From Pseudomonadales bacterium (GTDB lineage: Bacteria; Pseudomonadota; Gammaproteobacteria; Pseudomonadales; UBA5518): 64,000 nucleotides of DNA. The stretch is from contig JAJVIG010000043.1 in the NCBI GenBank assembly GCA_022072145.1, positions 60,665 through 124,664 on the forward strand. The letters run 5' to 3'. Position numbers and translations under genes: made by a program. The notes beneath the pieces are model-generated. The model was given only the letters and a program-made list of their open reading frames with translations. It was not told the origin of the DNA and searched no databases. Position 1 is the first letter of the stretch. Each line of letters begins with the position of its first letter. This document shows positions 53,751-63,159 of the stretch, piece after piece.

Positions 53751-55013
53751 TCAGCGGTCCTGCGGCAGCAGCCGTTCGCCACGCACGAGGTCCTCGAGAC
53801 TCTCGCGCTCGCGCACCAGGAACGCGTTGCTGCCGTCGACCATGATCTCGGCGGCGCGCGGGCGGCTGTTGTAGTTCGAGCTCATCGCGAACCCGTAGGC
53901 GCCGGCCCCCGTGACCGCGAGCAACTCGCCGCCGGCCAGCGCCAGCGTGCGCTGCTTGCCGAGGAAGTCACCCGACTCGCACACCGGACCGACCACGTCG
54001 TAGCAGGCGGGCTCGATGTCGGAGCGCGGGCGCACCGGCTCGATGCCCATCCAGGCGCCGTAGAGCGAGGGACGGATCAGGTCGTTCATGCCCGCATCGA
54101 CGATCGCGAAGCGGCGCTCGCCGTTGTCCTTCAGGTACTCGACGCGTGTCAGCAGCACGCCGGCGCGCGCCACGATCGCACGCCCCGGCTCGGTGATCAG
54201 CGTGAGCCGCCGGCGGCCGAAGCGCTCGAGCAGCGCCGCGGCGTATTCCTGCGGACTCGGCGGCGCCTCGTCGCGATAGACCACGCCGAGACCGCCGCCG
54301 GTGTCGATGTGGCTGAGCTCGATGCCGTCGCGCGCGAGCTCGTCGACCATCGCGAGCACCCGGTCCAGCGCGTCGACGAACGGCCCCAGCGTGGTCAGCT
54401 GGGAGCCGATGTGGCAGTCGATGCCGGTGATGCGCAGGTTCGGCAGCGTGGCCGCGTGCGCGTACAGCGTGCGGGCCGCCTCGATCGCCACGCCGAACTT
54501 GTTCTCGCGCAGACCGGTCGAGATGTACGGATGGCTCTGCGCGTCGACGTCCGGGTTGACGCGGATCGAGACCGCGGCCGTGCGGCCGGTGGCCGCCGCG
54601 ATTTCCTGCAACCTCGCGAGTTCGGCCGCCGACTCGACGTTGAAGCACAGGATCCCGGCCTCGAGCGCGGCCACGATGTCCTCGCGCGACTTCGCCACGC
54701 CCGAGAACACGATGCGGCGCGGATCGCCGCCGGCGAGCAGCACCCGCCGCAGCTCGCCGCCGGAGACGATGTCGAAACCGGCGCCACGGCGCGCCAGCAC
54801 GTTCAGTACCGCGAGGTTCGAGTTGGCCTTCACCGCGTAGCAGACCAGGTGCGCATGCGCGCCGGCGAGCGCCGATTCGAAGGCGTCGAAGCGCGCTTCG
54901 ATCGCGGCGCGCGAATACACGTACGCAGGCGTGCCGAAGCGCGCGGCGATGTCCTCGAGCGCGACGTCCTCCGCGAACAGTGTGCCGTCGCGACAAGCGA
55001 AGGCCTCGCTCAT
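53751..55013 (-). CDS. lysA: Diaminopimelate decarboxylase
   Basis: 420 aa. PLP Schiff-base Lys62 in [13 protein letters not shown], the Gly-rich phosphate loop [14 protein letters not shown] and the second active site [14 protein letters not shown] are present. Makes L-lysine from meso-DAP. The ATG overlaps the lptM stop (ATGA). Contrary to E. coli no LysR gene is adjacent; it is co-transcribed with dapF. Confidence 0.97.
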   Translation of the reverse strand: MSEAFACRDGTLFAEDVALEDIAARFGTPAYVYSRAAIEARFDAFESALAGAHAHLVCYAVKANSNLAVLNVLARRGAGFDIVSGGELRRVLLAGGDPRRIVFSGVAKSREDIVAALEAGILCFNVESAAELARLQEIAAATGRTAAVSIRVNPDVDAQSHPYISTGLRENKFGVAIEAARTLYAHAATLPNLRITGIDCHIGSQLTTLGPFVDALDRVLAMVDELARDGIELSHIDTGGGLGVVYRDEAPPSPQEYAAALLERFGRRRLTLITEPGRAIVARAGVLLTRVEYLKDNGERRFAIVDAGMNDLIRPSLYGAWMGIEPVRPRSDIEPACYDVVGPVCESGDFLGKQRTLALAGGELLAVTGAGAYGFAMSSNYNSRPRAAEIMVDGSNAFLVRERESLEDLVRGERLLPQDR

Positions 55014-55123
55014 GGCGTGCCGGCCTGCGGCGGCGTCTCGGGGGGCAGGAACAGCGGGCCTTTCTGGCCGCAGCCGGCCAGCGTGGCCGCGGTGAGCAGC
55101 AGGCAGACGAGGAGCGATCGCAC
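55010..55123 (-). CDS. lptM: LPS-assembly-linked small lipoprotein LptM/LppL
   Basis: 37 codons from GTG 55123 (a GTG at 55132 would add three). Leader RSLLVCLLLTAATLAGC ends in the lipobox LAGC, followed by GQKGPLFLPPETPPQAG, the family hallmark (GCGxKGPLYxPP). An outer-membrane lipoprotein that in E. coli helps LptD mature. First gene of the lptM-lysA-dapF-DUF484-xerC-HAD operon. No clear ribosome site. Confidence 0.9.
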   Translation of the reverse strand: MRSLLVCLLLTAATLAGCGQKGPLFLPPETPPQAGTP

Positions 55124-55153
55124 GGTGTGCACCCGGGAGTTGGCGAAGCGGCG

Positions 55154-55159
55154 ATTATA
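55154..55159 (-). promoter_or_regulatory. -10 element of the lptM-lysA-dapF operon
   Basis: TATAAT on the minus strand about 30 bases before the lptM start. The -35 is not clear. The short gap (55124-55197) after cyaA is the only room for a promoter. Confidence 0.5.
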
Positions 55160-55197
55160 GCCACGCCCGGCCGGCGATGGCATCGGCGTGCGAGCGC

Positions 55198-57984
55198 TCA
55201 CTCGCGCAACGCGCGTTCCAGCGCCAGCTCGATGCGCGTGCGCTCGTGCAGATAACGGATGGTCGGCGCGGCCGACTGCGCCGCGTCGGGCAGCGCGAGG
55301 TCGAGCACGCACACGGGCAGCGCACCGGAGGCCGCGCGGCGGCGCTTCAGCAGCGCGAGCAGCCGTGGCGGCGGCTCGCCGTCGGGGTCGAAGGCGGTGA
55401 AACCCTGGTCGTCGCAGCGCAGCGTGAACACCCCGGTGTTCTCGCCGTCTTCCGCGACTGCGCTCAGCCCGACGCACCCCGGCGCACGCGCCGCCGGCGG
55501 CGGCATCTCCTGCGTCAGGTAACCGCCACCGGCCGGACGCAGCACGCGGAACCACGCCGGCGCCGTGCTCGGCGCTGCGTTGCCGCCCTGGTGTGCGCGC
55601 ACCGCGTCGAGGAAGCGCGCCAACGCGCCGAGCAGCGCCGCTTCGTTCGCCACGGGATGCTCGGCACGCCACAGCGAGCCGTACTCGTCGCTGACGGTGA
55701 TCGCCACCCGCTCCGCCCCCGTCTCGACGAACACGCAGCAGCGCCACGGCTGCACCCGCGCGAGCAGCGTACGCAGCGGGTTGCGGCCCAGCGCGTGGCG
55801 GTCGATCGCGATCGGGCTCCACTGCGGTTGCGGCTCGGCGAGCAGGCGATAGAGCCCGGCGAGATCGTCGGCGCTCTGCGCGCGGCTGGCACCGTTGCGC
55901 AGGCCGAGCAGGTGCAGGCGCTCGCCGATCTCGAGCACGTAGCGCGCGGCATCGCCGCGTTCGCGGTGGAAATGCCGGCCGATGTCGGCGAACAGTTCGC
56001 CGACGCGCGCGGCGATCGCCGGTGCCCGGCTCGGACAGAAGCAGCGCACCACGAGCTGCGGCCGGCTGCCGCGGCCGCCGGCCTGCAGGTACTCGCCGAG
56101 GCAGCGCAGCAGGCCGTCGACGCCGTCGTGGCGCGCGCACAGCAGCTCGCCCCAGCTGGTGCGCGCGACGGTCTCGAGGTTCAGCACCAGGTTCTCGCGC
56201 AGCGCGCTGTAGCCCAGCGAATCGGTGCGGCTGCTCACCCGCTGCACGCCGCGCTCGCGCGCCGCGCGCAACGGGTCCTCGGCCACGTTCACGAACACCA
56301 GCAGTGCGGTGACCAGCGCGCCTTGCCCGAACGCTGCCTCGCGCGCATCGGCGCCGTCGGCGATGAACCGCCGCAGCTCGCGCAGCATCGCGCGCGCCTC
56401 CTCGTCGCGCAGGCCGTCCTCACGCATCCGGGTCGCCACGCGCGTGCGCTCACCGATCACGCCGTTGACCACGCACCAGCCGAGCAGCTCGCTGAGGCAG
56501 TCGCTCTCGCGCAACACCGCTGCTCCCCTGTCGCCGCCACGCCACACGCCCCAGCGTGCCGGCGTGCCGCCGCCGGAGCGGGTGGTGCGCACCTCGACCT
56601 CGCGCTCGGCGACGTCGATCGCGCGGCCCGGGTTCACGGTGTCGATCTTGCCGCTCTGGCGTTCGTAGGCCGCGTACAGGCGCCGCCCCAGCACTGCGAG
56701 TTCGTGCCGGTCGGCGGTGTTCGCACCGGCCTCGCGGCGCGCGAAATGGGCCAGGAAGCGGTAGCTCGCACGCAGCTCGCGCACCAGTTCGTTGCGCTCG
56801 GCCTCGACCTCGAGGATGTTCCACTGGCGGCGCGCGTCGAGCCGCGCGAGCTTCGCGGCGTCCCAGCCCCAGTCCTCGACCAGCCGTTCCATCAGCCGTC
56901 GCTGCCACGAGGCGCGACCGTCGCGCGGCGCCACTGACAGTTTCTTGCCGGCCTTATAGTACAGGCAGCGGCGCACGATCTCCAGGCGCTCCTCCTGGGC
57001 GCGCTCCTGCAGGTAGCGTTCGATGCGCCGGTAGATCATCACGTACGGGTCGAGCTCGTCGATGTCGGTGACGCCGGCGTAGACGGCGCGCCGGCAGTCG
57101 GCGCTGAGCGGACGCATCTCGGGCAGTTCGCTCGCGTAGACCTCGAACAGCAGCAGCTTGAGCAGCGATTTGTACGGCGAGTCGATTGCCTTGTAGAGCT
57201 GCCAGATGCCGGCGCCCAGGAACTCGCCCGCCGGCAACCCGGCCACGCCGCCGAAATCGACCACGTCGGTGGCGCGCACGTAGCGCCTGCCGAGCAACTG
57301 AGCGCACCAGGCGGCGTGATCGTGCTCATGCTCGGGGGGCACCAGCCACCAGGCGGACATGCGGCCGGCGAGCAACACGCCGGTGCGATAGAACTCGTCG
57401 AGCAGCAGGTGGTGCTGCGTCGAGCCGCAGTTCTCGCCGGTCAGCGGTTCGCGCTCGCCGCTGCGGTACTTCTCGCCGTTCATCAGGAACAGGTGCGCCT
57501 CGAGTCCCAGCGTGGCGGCCCATTCGTGCAGCAGCGTGGTCTTGCGCGCCAGCAGCGCGAGCGCCTCGGGCCCGAGGTCGTGCGGATAGCAGACCCAGAT
57601 GTCCAGATCGCTGCGCTCGGAGTGCCCCAGCGTGCCCGGGCTGCCCATCAGGTAGACCGCGTGGATGCGTGCCTCGCCCGGTGCGCGGCGCTGCGGCGCG
57701 AAGCTGCGCGCCAGGCGCGCGGCCAGCGCCAGCGTGGCGGCCGGCGCCGACCAGCCCGTGATGCCGCACGGCGCGCGCTGCGACACGTAGCCGGGCAGCG
57801 CGGGGTGGTTCAGGTGCAGCAGCAACGGCAGCAGGTCGAGGAAGTCGCGATGGCGCGGCGGCAGCATCGCGCGCACGCGCTCGAGCCGCGCTGCGTTGAT
57901 CGCGCGAAAACGCGTGCGGATCGTGCGCAGCTGCCTGCGATCGACTTCGGAGTGCTCGGTTGCTGGTGCGGCCTGCGCGGGCAT
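55198..57984 (-). CDS. cyaA: Class I adenylate cyclase
   Basis: 928 aa. The catalytic nucleotidyltransferase motif GSPGTLGHSERSDLDIWV is at 115-132, with Asp126 and Asp128 as metal ligands. The N-terminal FRAINAARLERVRAMLPPRH aligns with the start of E. coli CyaA; about 20 residues precede it. The long C-terminal regulatory part ends RIELALERALRE. I use ATG 57984; ATG 58014 would overlap argH. A TATACT on the minus strand at 57992-57997 lies so close that an mRNA from it would be almost leaderless. Starts 22 bp after argH. Confidence 0.94.
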   Translation of the reverse strand: MPAQAAPATEHSEVDRRQLRTIRTRFRAINAARLERVRAMLPPRHRDFLDLLPLLLHLNHPALPGYVSQRAPCGITGWSAPAATLALAARLARSFAPQRRAPGEARIHAVYLMGSPGTLGHSERSDLDIWVCYPHDLGPEALALLARKTTLLHEWAATLGLEAHLFLMNGEKYRSGEREPLTGENCGSTQHHLLLDEFYRTGVLLAGRMSAWWLVPPEHEHDHAAWCAQLLGRRYVRATDVVDFGGVAGLPAGEFLGAGIWQLYKAIDSPYKSLLKLLLFEVYASELPEMRPLSADCRRAVYAGVTDIDELDPYVMIYRRIERYLQERAQEERLEIVRRCLYYKAGKKLSVAPRDGRASWQRRLMERLVEDWGWDAAKLARLDARRQWNILEVEAERNELVRELRASYRFLAHFARREAGANTADRHELAVLGRRLYAAYERQSGKIDTVNPGRAIDVAEREVEVRTTRSGGGTPARWGVWRGGDRGAAVLRESDCLSELLGWCVVNGVIGERTRVATRMREDGLRDEEARAMLRELRRFIADGADAREAAFGQGALVTALLVFVNVAEDPLRAARERGVQRVSSRTDSLGYSALRENLVLNLETVARTSWGELLCARHDGVDGLLRCLGEYLQAGGRGSRPQLVVRCFCPSRAPAIAARVGELFADIGRHFHRERGDAARYVLEIGERLHLLGLRNGASRAQSADDLAGLYRLLAEPQPQWSPIAIDRHALGRNPLRTLLARVQPWRCCVFVETGAERVAITVSDEYGSLWRAEHPVANEAALLGALARFLDAVRAHQGGNAAPSTAPAWFRVLRPAGGGYLTQEMPPPAARAPGCVGLSAVAEDGENTGVFTLRCDDQGFTAFDPDGEPPPRLLALLKRRRAASGALPVCVLDLALPDAAQSAAPTIRYLHERTRIELALERALRE

Positions 57985-58006
57985 GCCGCCAAGTATAGCC
58001 AGCGGC

Positions 58007-59419
58007 TCAGGCATCCCGTGGTGAGGCGCGCGCGTCGAGGCGTTCCAGCGCATCGGCCGCCGCCAACGCAACTCGCCGCGGTGCGGTGCCGCCGAGGTGG
58101 TCGCGCGCGTTCACCGAACCCTCCAGGCTCAATACCGCGAACACGTCGGGACCGATGGTGGCGCTGAAGCCTTGCAGCGTTTCCAGCGACATGTCGGCGA
58201 GGTCGGTGCCGCTGGCCACACCGGCCGCCACGGCCTTGCCGACCACCTCGTGTGCGTCGCGGAACGCCATGCCCTTGCGCACCAGGTAGTCGGCGAGGTC
58301 GGTCGCGGTCGCGAAACCGCGCCGCGCGCTCTCGCGCATCGCCGGGGCGTTCACGGTCAGCGCCGGCATCATGTCGGCGAAGGCGTGCAGCGCGTCGCGC
58401 ACCGTGTCGATGGTGTCGAACAGCGGTTCCTTGTCTTCCTGGTTGTCCTTGTTGTACGCGAGCGGCTGCGACTTCATCAGCATCAGCAGGCTCATCAGGT
58501 GACCGGCCACGCGGCCGCTCTTGCCGCGCACCAGTTCCGGGACGTCGGGGTTCTTCTTCTGCGGCATGATCGAGGAACCGGTGCAGAAGCGGTCCGGCAG
58601 GTTCACGAACCCGAACTGGGCCGAGGTCCACAGCACCAGCTCCTCGCTGAAGCGCGACAGGTGCGTCATCAGCAGCGCGGCGAAGGCGCAGAACTCGATC
58701 GCGAAGTCCCGGTCCGAGACCGCATCGAGGCTGTTGCGCGCCGGCGCCGCGAAGCCGAGCTCGGCGGCGGTGTACTCGCGGTCGATCGGGTAGCTGGTGC
58801 CGGCCAGCGCGGCGGCGCCGAGCGGCGAGACGTTCAGCCGCGCGCGGCAGTCCACCAGGCGGCCGTGATCGCGTTCGAGCATCTCGTTCCACGCCAGCAT
58901 GTGGTGGCCGAAGGTCACCGGCTGCGCGGTCTGCAGGTGCGTGAAGCCGGGCATGATCGTCGCCGCTTCGCGCGCAGCCAGCCCGACCAGCGCCCGCTGC
59001 AGACGCGTCAGCTCGGCGGCAATGGCGTCGATCGCATCGCGCAGGTACAGCCGCACGTCGGTCGCGACCTGGTCGTTGCGCGAGCGCCCGGTGTGCAGCT
59101 TCTTGCCGGCGACGCCGATCCGCGCGGTCAGGCGCGCCTCGATGTTCATGTGCACGTCCTCGAGCCCGACGCTCCACTCGAAGCGGTCTTCCCCGATCTC
59201 GCGGCGGATCTCCTCCAGCCCGGCGACGATCGCCGCGTGCTCGTCGGCGTCCAGCAGTCCGGCACGCGCCAGCATCGCCGCGTGCGCCAGCGAGCCGCGG
59301 ATGTCGTGCAGCGCGAGCCGGCGGTCGAACTGCACCGAGGCCGTGAAGCGCTGCACGAAGGCGTCGGTCGATTCGCTGAAACGTCCCCCCCAGAGCGTGG
59401 AGGTCTGCGGCTTGTCCAT
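58007..59419 (-). CDS. argH: Argininosuccinate lyase
   Basis: 470 aa. The fumarase-superfamily signature [20 protein letters not shown] with the mobile catalytic serine is intact, as are [19 protein letters not shown] and [19 protein letters not shown]. Last step of arginine synthesis. ATG 59417-59419. Divergent from algZ, as in Pseudomonas. Confidence 0.97.
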   Translation of the reverse strand: MDKPQTSTLWGGRFSESTDAFVQRFTASVQFDRRLALHDIRGSLAHAAMLARAGLLDADEHAAIVAGLEEIRREIGEDRFEWSVGLEDVHMNIEARLTARIGVAGKKLHTGRSRNDQVATDVRLYLRDAIDAIAAELTRLQRALVGLAAREAATIMPGFTHLQTAQPVTFGHHMLAWNEMLERDHGRLVDCRARLNVSPLGAAALAGTSYPIDREYTAAELGFAAPARNSLDAVSDRDFAIEFCAFAALLMTHLSRFSEELVLWTSAQFGFVNLPDRFCTGSSIMPQKKNPDVPELVRGKSGRVAGHLMSLLMLMKSQPLAYNKDNQEDKEPLFDTIDTVRDALHAFADMMPALTVNAPAMRESARRGFATATDLADYLVRKGMAFRDAHEVVGKAVAAGVASGTDLADMSLETLQGFSATIGPDVFAVLSLEGSVNARDHLGGTAPRRVALAAADALERLDARASPRDA

Positions 59420-59454
59420 GGTGATGTCCGGGTCCCGGGCTGCGATGGCGCGCG

Positions 59455-59460
59455 ATTATA
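59455..59460 (-). promoter_or_regulatory. -10 element of argH
   Basis: TATAAT on the minus strand 36 bases before the argH ATG. No strong -35. The opposite strand has TACACT at 59532-59537 as a possible -10 for algZ. Confidence 0.5.
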
Positions 59461-59574
59461 CCGTTTGGGTACGACAGCGTGGCGGTGGGTCTGCGCGCCT
59501 CGCGCCGGCACAGCCGCCCGAGCCGCTTTGCTACACTCGGGCCAGGCCTTGTCGCGGCACCGGAACCACGCTGC

Positions 59575-60621
59575 ATGAACCCGCCGTCGCCTCCCGCGCG
59601 AAGTTTCCTGATCCCGGACCTGTGCCAGCCGGCGACGGTGCTGTTCCTGCTGCTGATCAGCGTGTTGCTCGCGCTCGACTTCGAACTCTACGCGGACGGC
59701 CTGGAGCGCTTCGACTGGATCGGCCTGGGGCGCAGCGCGGCGTTCATCCTCTGGAACATGCTCGCCAGCGCCGCGCTGCTGTGCCTGCTGCGCGCGCGCA
59801 TCGCGCGCTGGCCGCTGGCGAGCGGCGCGGCGTGCGCGTATGCGCTGGTGATCGGCGTCTGCGCGGCATCGAATCTCGGGGCGCAGGCGCTGCTCGGGCT
59901 GCTGCGCTTCGGCGCGACCCCGGCTCCCGACTCGTGGTGGCTGGGGCGTGACGTCGCGATCGCCGCGCTGCTCGGCGGCGCGGCGCTGCGCTACTTCCAC
60001 CTGCAGGGCGAACTGCTGCGCCAGCAGCGTGCCGGGCTCGACGCGCGCGTAGCCGCGCTGCAGGCACGCATCCGCCCGCATTTCCTGTTCAACAGCATGA
60101 ACATCATCGCCAGCCTGATCCCGCTCGACCCCGAGCGCGCCGAGCGCGCGGTCGAGGACCTCTCGGCGCTGTTCCGCGCCAGCCTGCGCGAGGGCAGCGC
60201 GACGGTGCCGCTCGCCGAGGAGCTCGATCTCTGCGAGCGTTACCTGCGGCTCGAGCAACTGCGACTGGGCGAGCGGCTGGCGGTGCAGCAGGAGTTCGGC
60301 ACGCTGGCGGCCACGCTGCGCGTACCGCCGCTCAGCATCCAGCCGCTGCTCGAGAACGCGGTCTATCACGGCATCCAGAAGCTCGCCGGAGGCGGCAGCG
60401 TGCGCTTCGCGCTGCGCCAGCGCGAGGACTCGCTGATCGTCGAGGTGGCCAATCCGCTGCCGCCGGACGCCGTCGCCCCCAGCGCGGGTTCGGGCATCGC
60501 GCTGGCGAACATCCGCGACCGCCTGCACGCGATCTACGGCGGTCGTGCCCGCTTCGACACCGAAACTGGCCCGGGCAGCTACCTCGCACGGCTGACGATT
60601 CCGGTGGAGCCGCCGCGATGA
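59575..60621 (+). CDS. algZ: LytS/AlgZ-type sensor histidine kinase
   Basis: 348 aa. Four or so transmembrane helices in residues 15-150 (VLFLLLISVLLALDFELYAD; LASGAACAYALVIGVCAASN). His_kinase domain: ALQARIRPHFLFNSMNIIAS with the phospho-His, SIQPLLENAVYHGIQKLAGG as N-box and GSGIALANIRDRL as G-box. Inner-membrane partner of the LytTR regulator that overlaps it by ATGA. Position between argH and hemC matches algZ (fimS) of Pseudomonas; control of alginate or pili here is not shown. Confidence 0.92.
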   Translation: MNPPSPPARSFLIPDLCQPATVLFLLLISVLLALDFELYADGLERFDWIGLGRSAAFILWNMLASAALLCLLRARIARWPLASGAACAYALVIGVCAASNLGAQALLGLLRFGATPAPDSWWLGRDVAIAALLGGAALRYFHLQGELLRQQRAGLDARVAALQARIRPHFLFNSMNIIASLIPLDPERAERAVEDLSALFRASLREGSATVPLAEELDLCERYLRLEQLRLGERLAVQQEFGTLAATLRVPPLSIQPLLENAVYHGIQKLAGGGSVRFALRQREDSLIVEVANPLPPDAVAPSAGSGIALANIRDRLHAIYGGRARFDTETGPGSYLARLTIPVEPPR

Positions 60622-61346
60622 AGATCCTTGTGGTCGACGACGAACCGCTGGCGCGCGAACGGCTGAAGCGGCTGCTCCTGGGGCGTGGCGACGGCGTCGA
60701 GGTGCTGGAAGCAGGCAATGGCATCGAGGCGATCGCGGTCAACGACGCCGCGCAACCCGCGGTGATCCTGCTCGACATCCGCATGCCGGGCATGGACGGT
60801 CTGGAGGCCGCGCGCCACATCATGCGCGGCGCCGGGCCGCCGGCGATCATCTTCTGCACCGCGTACGACGAGTACGCGATCGCGGCCTTCGAGAGCCGCG
60901 CCGCCGGCTACCTGCTCAAACCCGTGCAGCGCGAGAAGCTCGACGCGGCGATCGCGGCGACGCGTATCACCACCCGCGCGCAGGTCGATGCGCTGGCGCA
61001 GGGTGCGCCCGAGCCGCGCCGATACTTCGGCAGCCACCACGCCGGCACCACGCGACTGGTCCCGGTCGCGGAGGTGCGCGCGCTGATCGCCGACCACAAG
61101 TACGTCACCGCGCTGCTGCCCGGCGCGAGCGCGCTGCTCGACGAGAGCCTGCGCGAGATCGAGAACGAGTTCCCGGGCGTGTTCCTGCGCGTGCACCGCA
61201 ACGCGCTGGTCGCGCTGCGCCACGTCACCGGCATCGTGCGCCGCACGGGCGGCGAGTGCGCGGTCACGCTGGCCGGCATCGACACCGAGCCGCAGATCAG
61301 CCGCCGGCACCTCGCGGAGGTGCGCGCACGCCTGACGTCGCTCTGA
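60618..61346 (+). CDS. algR: LytTR response regulator, AlgR-like
   Basis: 242 aa. Receiver domain with acidic pocket [16 protein letters not shown], phospho-acceptor Asp53 in [16 protein letters not shown] and Lys in [12 protein letters not shown]. From about residue 140 a LytTR DNA-binding domain: [38 protein letters not shown]. Co-translated with the kinase. Upstream of hemC by 58 bp. Confidence 0.94.
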   Translation: MKILVVDDEPLARERLKRLLLGRGDGVEVLEAGNGIEAIAVNDAAQPAVILLDIRMPGMDGLEAARHIMRGAGPPAIIFCTAYDEYAIAAFESRAAGYLLKPVQREKLDAAIAATRITTRAQVDALAQGAPEPRRYFGSHHAGTTRLVPVAEVRALIADHKYVTALLPGASALLDESLREIENEFPGVFLRVHRNALVALRHVTGIVRRTGGECAVTLAGIDTEPQISRRHLAEVRARLTSL

Positions 61347-61404
61347 GCGCGCGCGGCGCGAGTGCCGTATCATGGCGGCCCCTTGCCCGGCGCAGAAACG
61401 GAAC

Positions 61405-62340
61405 ATGAACGACCGCGTCCTTCGCATCGCAACCCGCAGGAGCCAGCTCGCGCTGTGGCAGGCCGGGCACGTGCGCGAACGCCTGCTCGCCGCGCACCCG
61501 GGCCTGCGCGTCGAGCTGCTGGCGCTGCAGACGCAGGGCGACCGCATCCTCGACGTGCCGCTGGCGAAGATCGGCGGCAAGGGCTTGTTCGTCAAGGAAC
61601 TCGAGAGCGCGATGCTCGAGGGGCAGGCGGATCTTGCGGTGCACTCGATGAAGGACGTGCCGATGGAGTTTCCGGCGGGCCTGGGAATCGGCGCGATCCT
61701 CGCGCGCGAGGATCCGCACGACGCACTGGTCGCCAACGCGGTCGCCACGCTCGACGAACTGCCGCAGGGTGCGCGGGTCGGCACCTCGAGCCTGCGCCGC
61801 CAGTGCCAGCTGCGCGCGCTGCGACCCGACCTGCGGATCCTCGACCTGCGCGGCAACGTGAACACGCGCCTGCGCAAGCTCGACGCGGGCGATTACGACG
61901 CGATCGTGCTCGCCAGCGCCGGGTTGCTGCGCCTCGGCATGGGCGAGCGCATCCGCGCGCGGCTGGAGCCGGCGGTGTCGCTGCCGGCGGTCGGGCAGGG
62001 CGCGATCGGCGTGGAGATGCGCAGCGACGACGTCGCGCTGCGCGCGCTGCTCGCACCGCTGGACGACGCCGACTGCGGCGACTGCGTGCGCGCCGAGCGC
62101 GCGCTGAACCGCGCACTGCAAGGCGGCTGCCAGGTGCCGATCGCCGGGTACGCGATCATCGAGTCCGGCGGCGGGTTGTGGCTGCGCGGGCTGGTCGGCA
62201 GCAACGACGGCCGGCGCATCGTGCGCGGCGAGATCCGCGGCGCGCGCGCCGACGCCGAGCGCCTGGGCGCGGAACTCGCCGCACGGCTGCTCGCCGACGG
62301 CGCGGACGCGATCCTGCGCGAACTGTGGGCTTCGAGCTGA
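61405..62340 (+). CDS. hemC: Porphobilinogen deaminase
   Basis: 311 aa. Cys242 in [13 protein letters not shown] binds the dipyrromethane cofactor; Asp84 in [10 protein letters not shown] is the catalytic acid; [12 protein letters not shown] is conserved. Builds hydroxymethylbilane from four porphobilinogens. ATG 61405 after a weak ribosome site; TATCAT at 61368-61373 may be the -10. Heads the hemC-hemD-hemX operon. Confidence 0.97.
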   Translation: MNDRVLRIATRRSQLALWQAGHVRERLLAAHPGLRVELLALQTQGDRILDVPLAKIGGKGLFVKELESAMLEGQADLAVHSMKDVPMEFPAGLGIGAILAREDPHDALVANAVATLDELPQGARVGTSSLRRQCQLRALRPDLRILDLRGNVNTRLRKLDAGDYDAIVLASAGLLRLGMGERIRARLEPAVSLPAVGQGAIGVEMRSDDVALRALLAPLDDADCGDCVRAERALNRALQGGCQVPIAGYAIIESGGGLWLRGLVGSNDGRRIVRGEIRGARADAERLGAELAARLLADGADAILRELWASS

Positions 62341-62346
62341 GAGCCG

Positions 62347-63159
62347 ATGGATGCACCGCTGGCGGGAATCCGCGCACTGGTGACCCGCCCGGCGGGGCAA
62401 GCGGCTGCGCTCGCACAGGCGATCCGCGCGGCCGGCGGATTCGCGCTCGAACTGCCGTTGCTCGAGATCGAGCCGCTGGGCGCCGACGATCACGCCGGGC
62501 GTGCGGCGCTGGCGGCCACGCTGGATGCGCTCGACCGCTATGCGATCGCGATCTTCGTCAGCAGCAATGCGGTGCGCATGTTGCTCGCCGAGCTGCAGCG
62601 CGCCGCACGCAGCGTGCCGGCGACGCTGCGCTGTGTGGCGGTCGGGGGCGCGACCGCGCGCTGCCTGCGCGAGGCCGGCATCGACTGCAGCGCGGGCGCG
62701 GCGGCGATGGACAGCGAGGAACTGCTGGCGCATCCGGCGCTCGCGGCGGTCGGCGGCCAGCGCATCGTGATCTTCCGCGGCGTCGGCGGACGCGAGCACC
62801 TGGCGCGCGAACTGGCGGCACGCGGTGCGCGCGTGGACTGCTGCGCGCTGTACCGCCGCCGCGCGCCCGCGCTGGCGCCGGGTGAGTTGCCGGCGCTGCT
62901 CGCGCGCGAACGCATCGACGCGCTGTTGCTCAGCAGCGGCGAAGGACTCGCGAACCTGCTCGCCTTGCTCGGGGAGGAGGCGGCTGGCACGATAGCCGCG
63001 AGGATCGCCGTCGTGACGCCGGGCGAGCGCGTCGCGGCGCTGGCGCGCGCCGCGGGCTTCACGAACGTGCACGCGGCGGTGAACGCCACCGACGCGGCGA
63101 TGCTCGCGGCGCTCGGCGCCGTGGCCGCCTCCATCCGCCAGAGGACGCCTACCGCATGA
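62347..63159 (+). CDS. hemD: Uroporphyrinogen-III synthase
   Basis: 270 aa, two-lobed HemD fold with weak sequence conservation: IRALVTRPAGQAAALAQAIR at the start, FVSSNAVRMLLAEL near 75, IVIFRGVGGREHLARELAAR near 140 and LLLSSGEGLANLLALLGEEA near 195. Cyclises hydroxymethylbilane with inversion of ring D. Six bases after hemC; overlaps hemX by ATGA. Confidence 0.95.
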   Translation: MDAPLAGIRALVTRPAGQAAALAQAIRAAGGFALELPLLEIEPLGADDHAGRAALAATLDALDRYAIAIFVSSNAVRMLLAELQRAARSVPATLRCVAVGGATARCLREAGIDCSAGAAAMDSEELLAHPALAAVGGQRIVIFRGVGGREHLARELAARGARVDCCALYRRRAPALAPGELPALLARERIDALLLSSGEGLANLLALLGEEAAGTIAARIAVVTPGERVAALARAAGFTNVHAAVNATDAAMLAALGAVAASIRQRTPTA

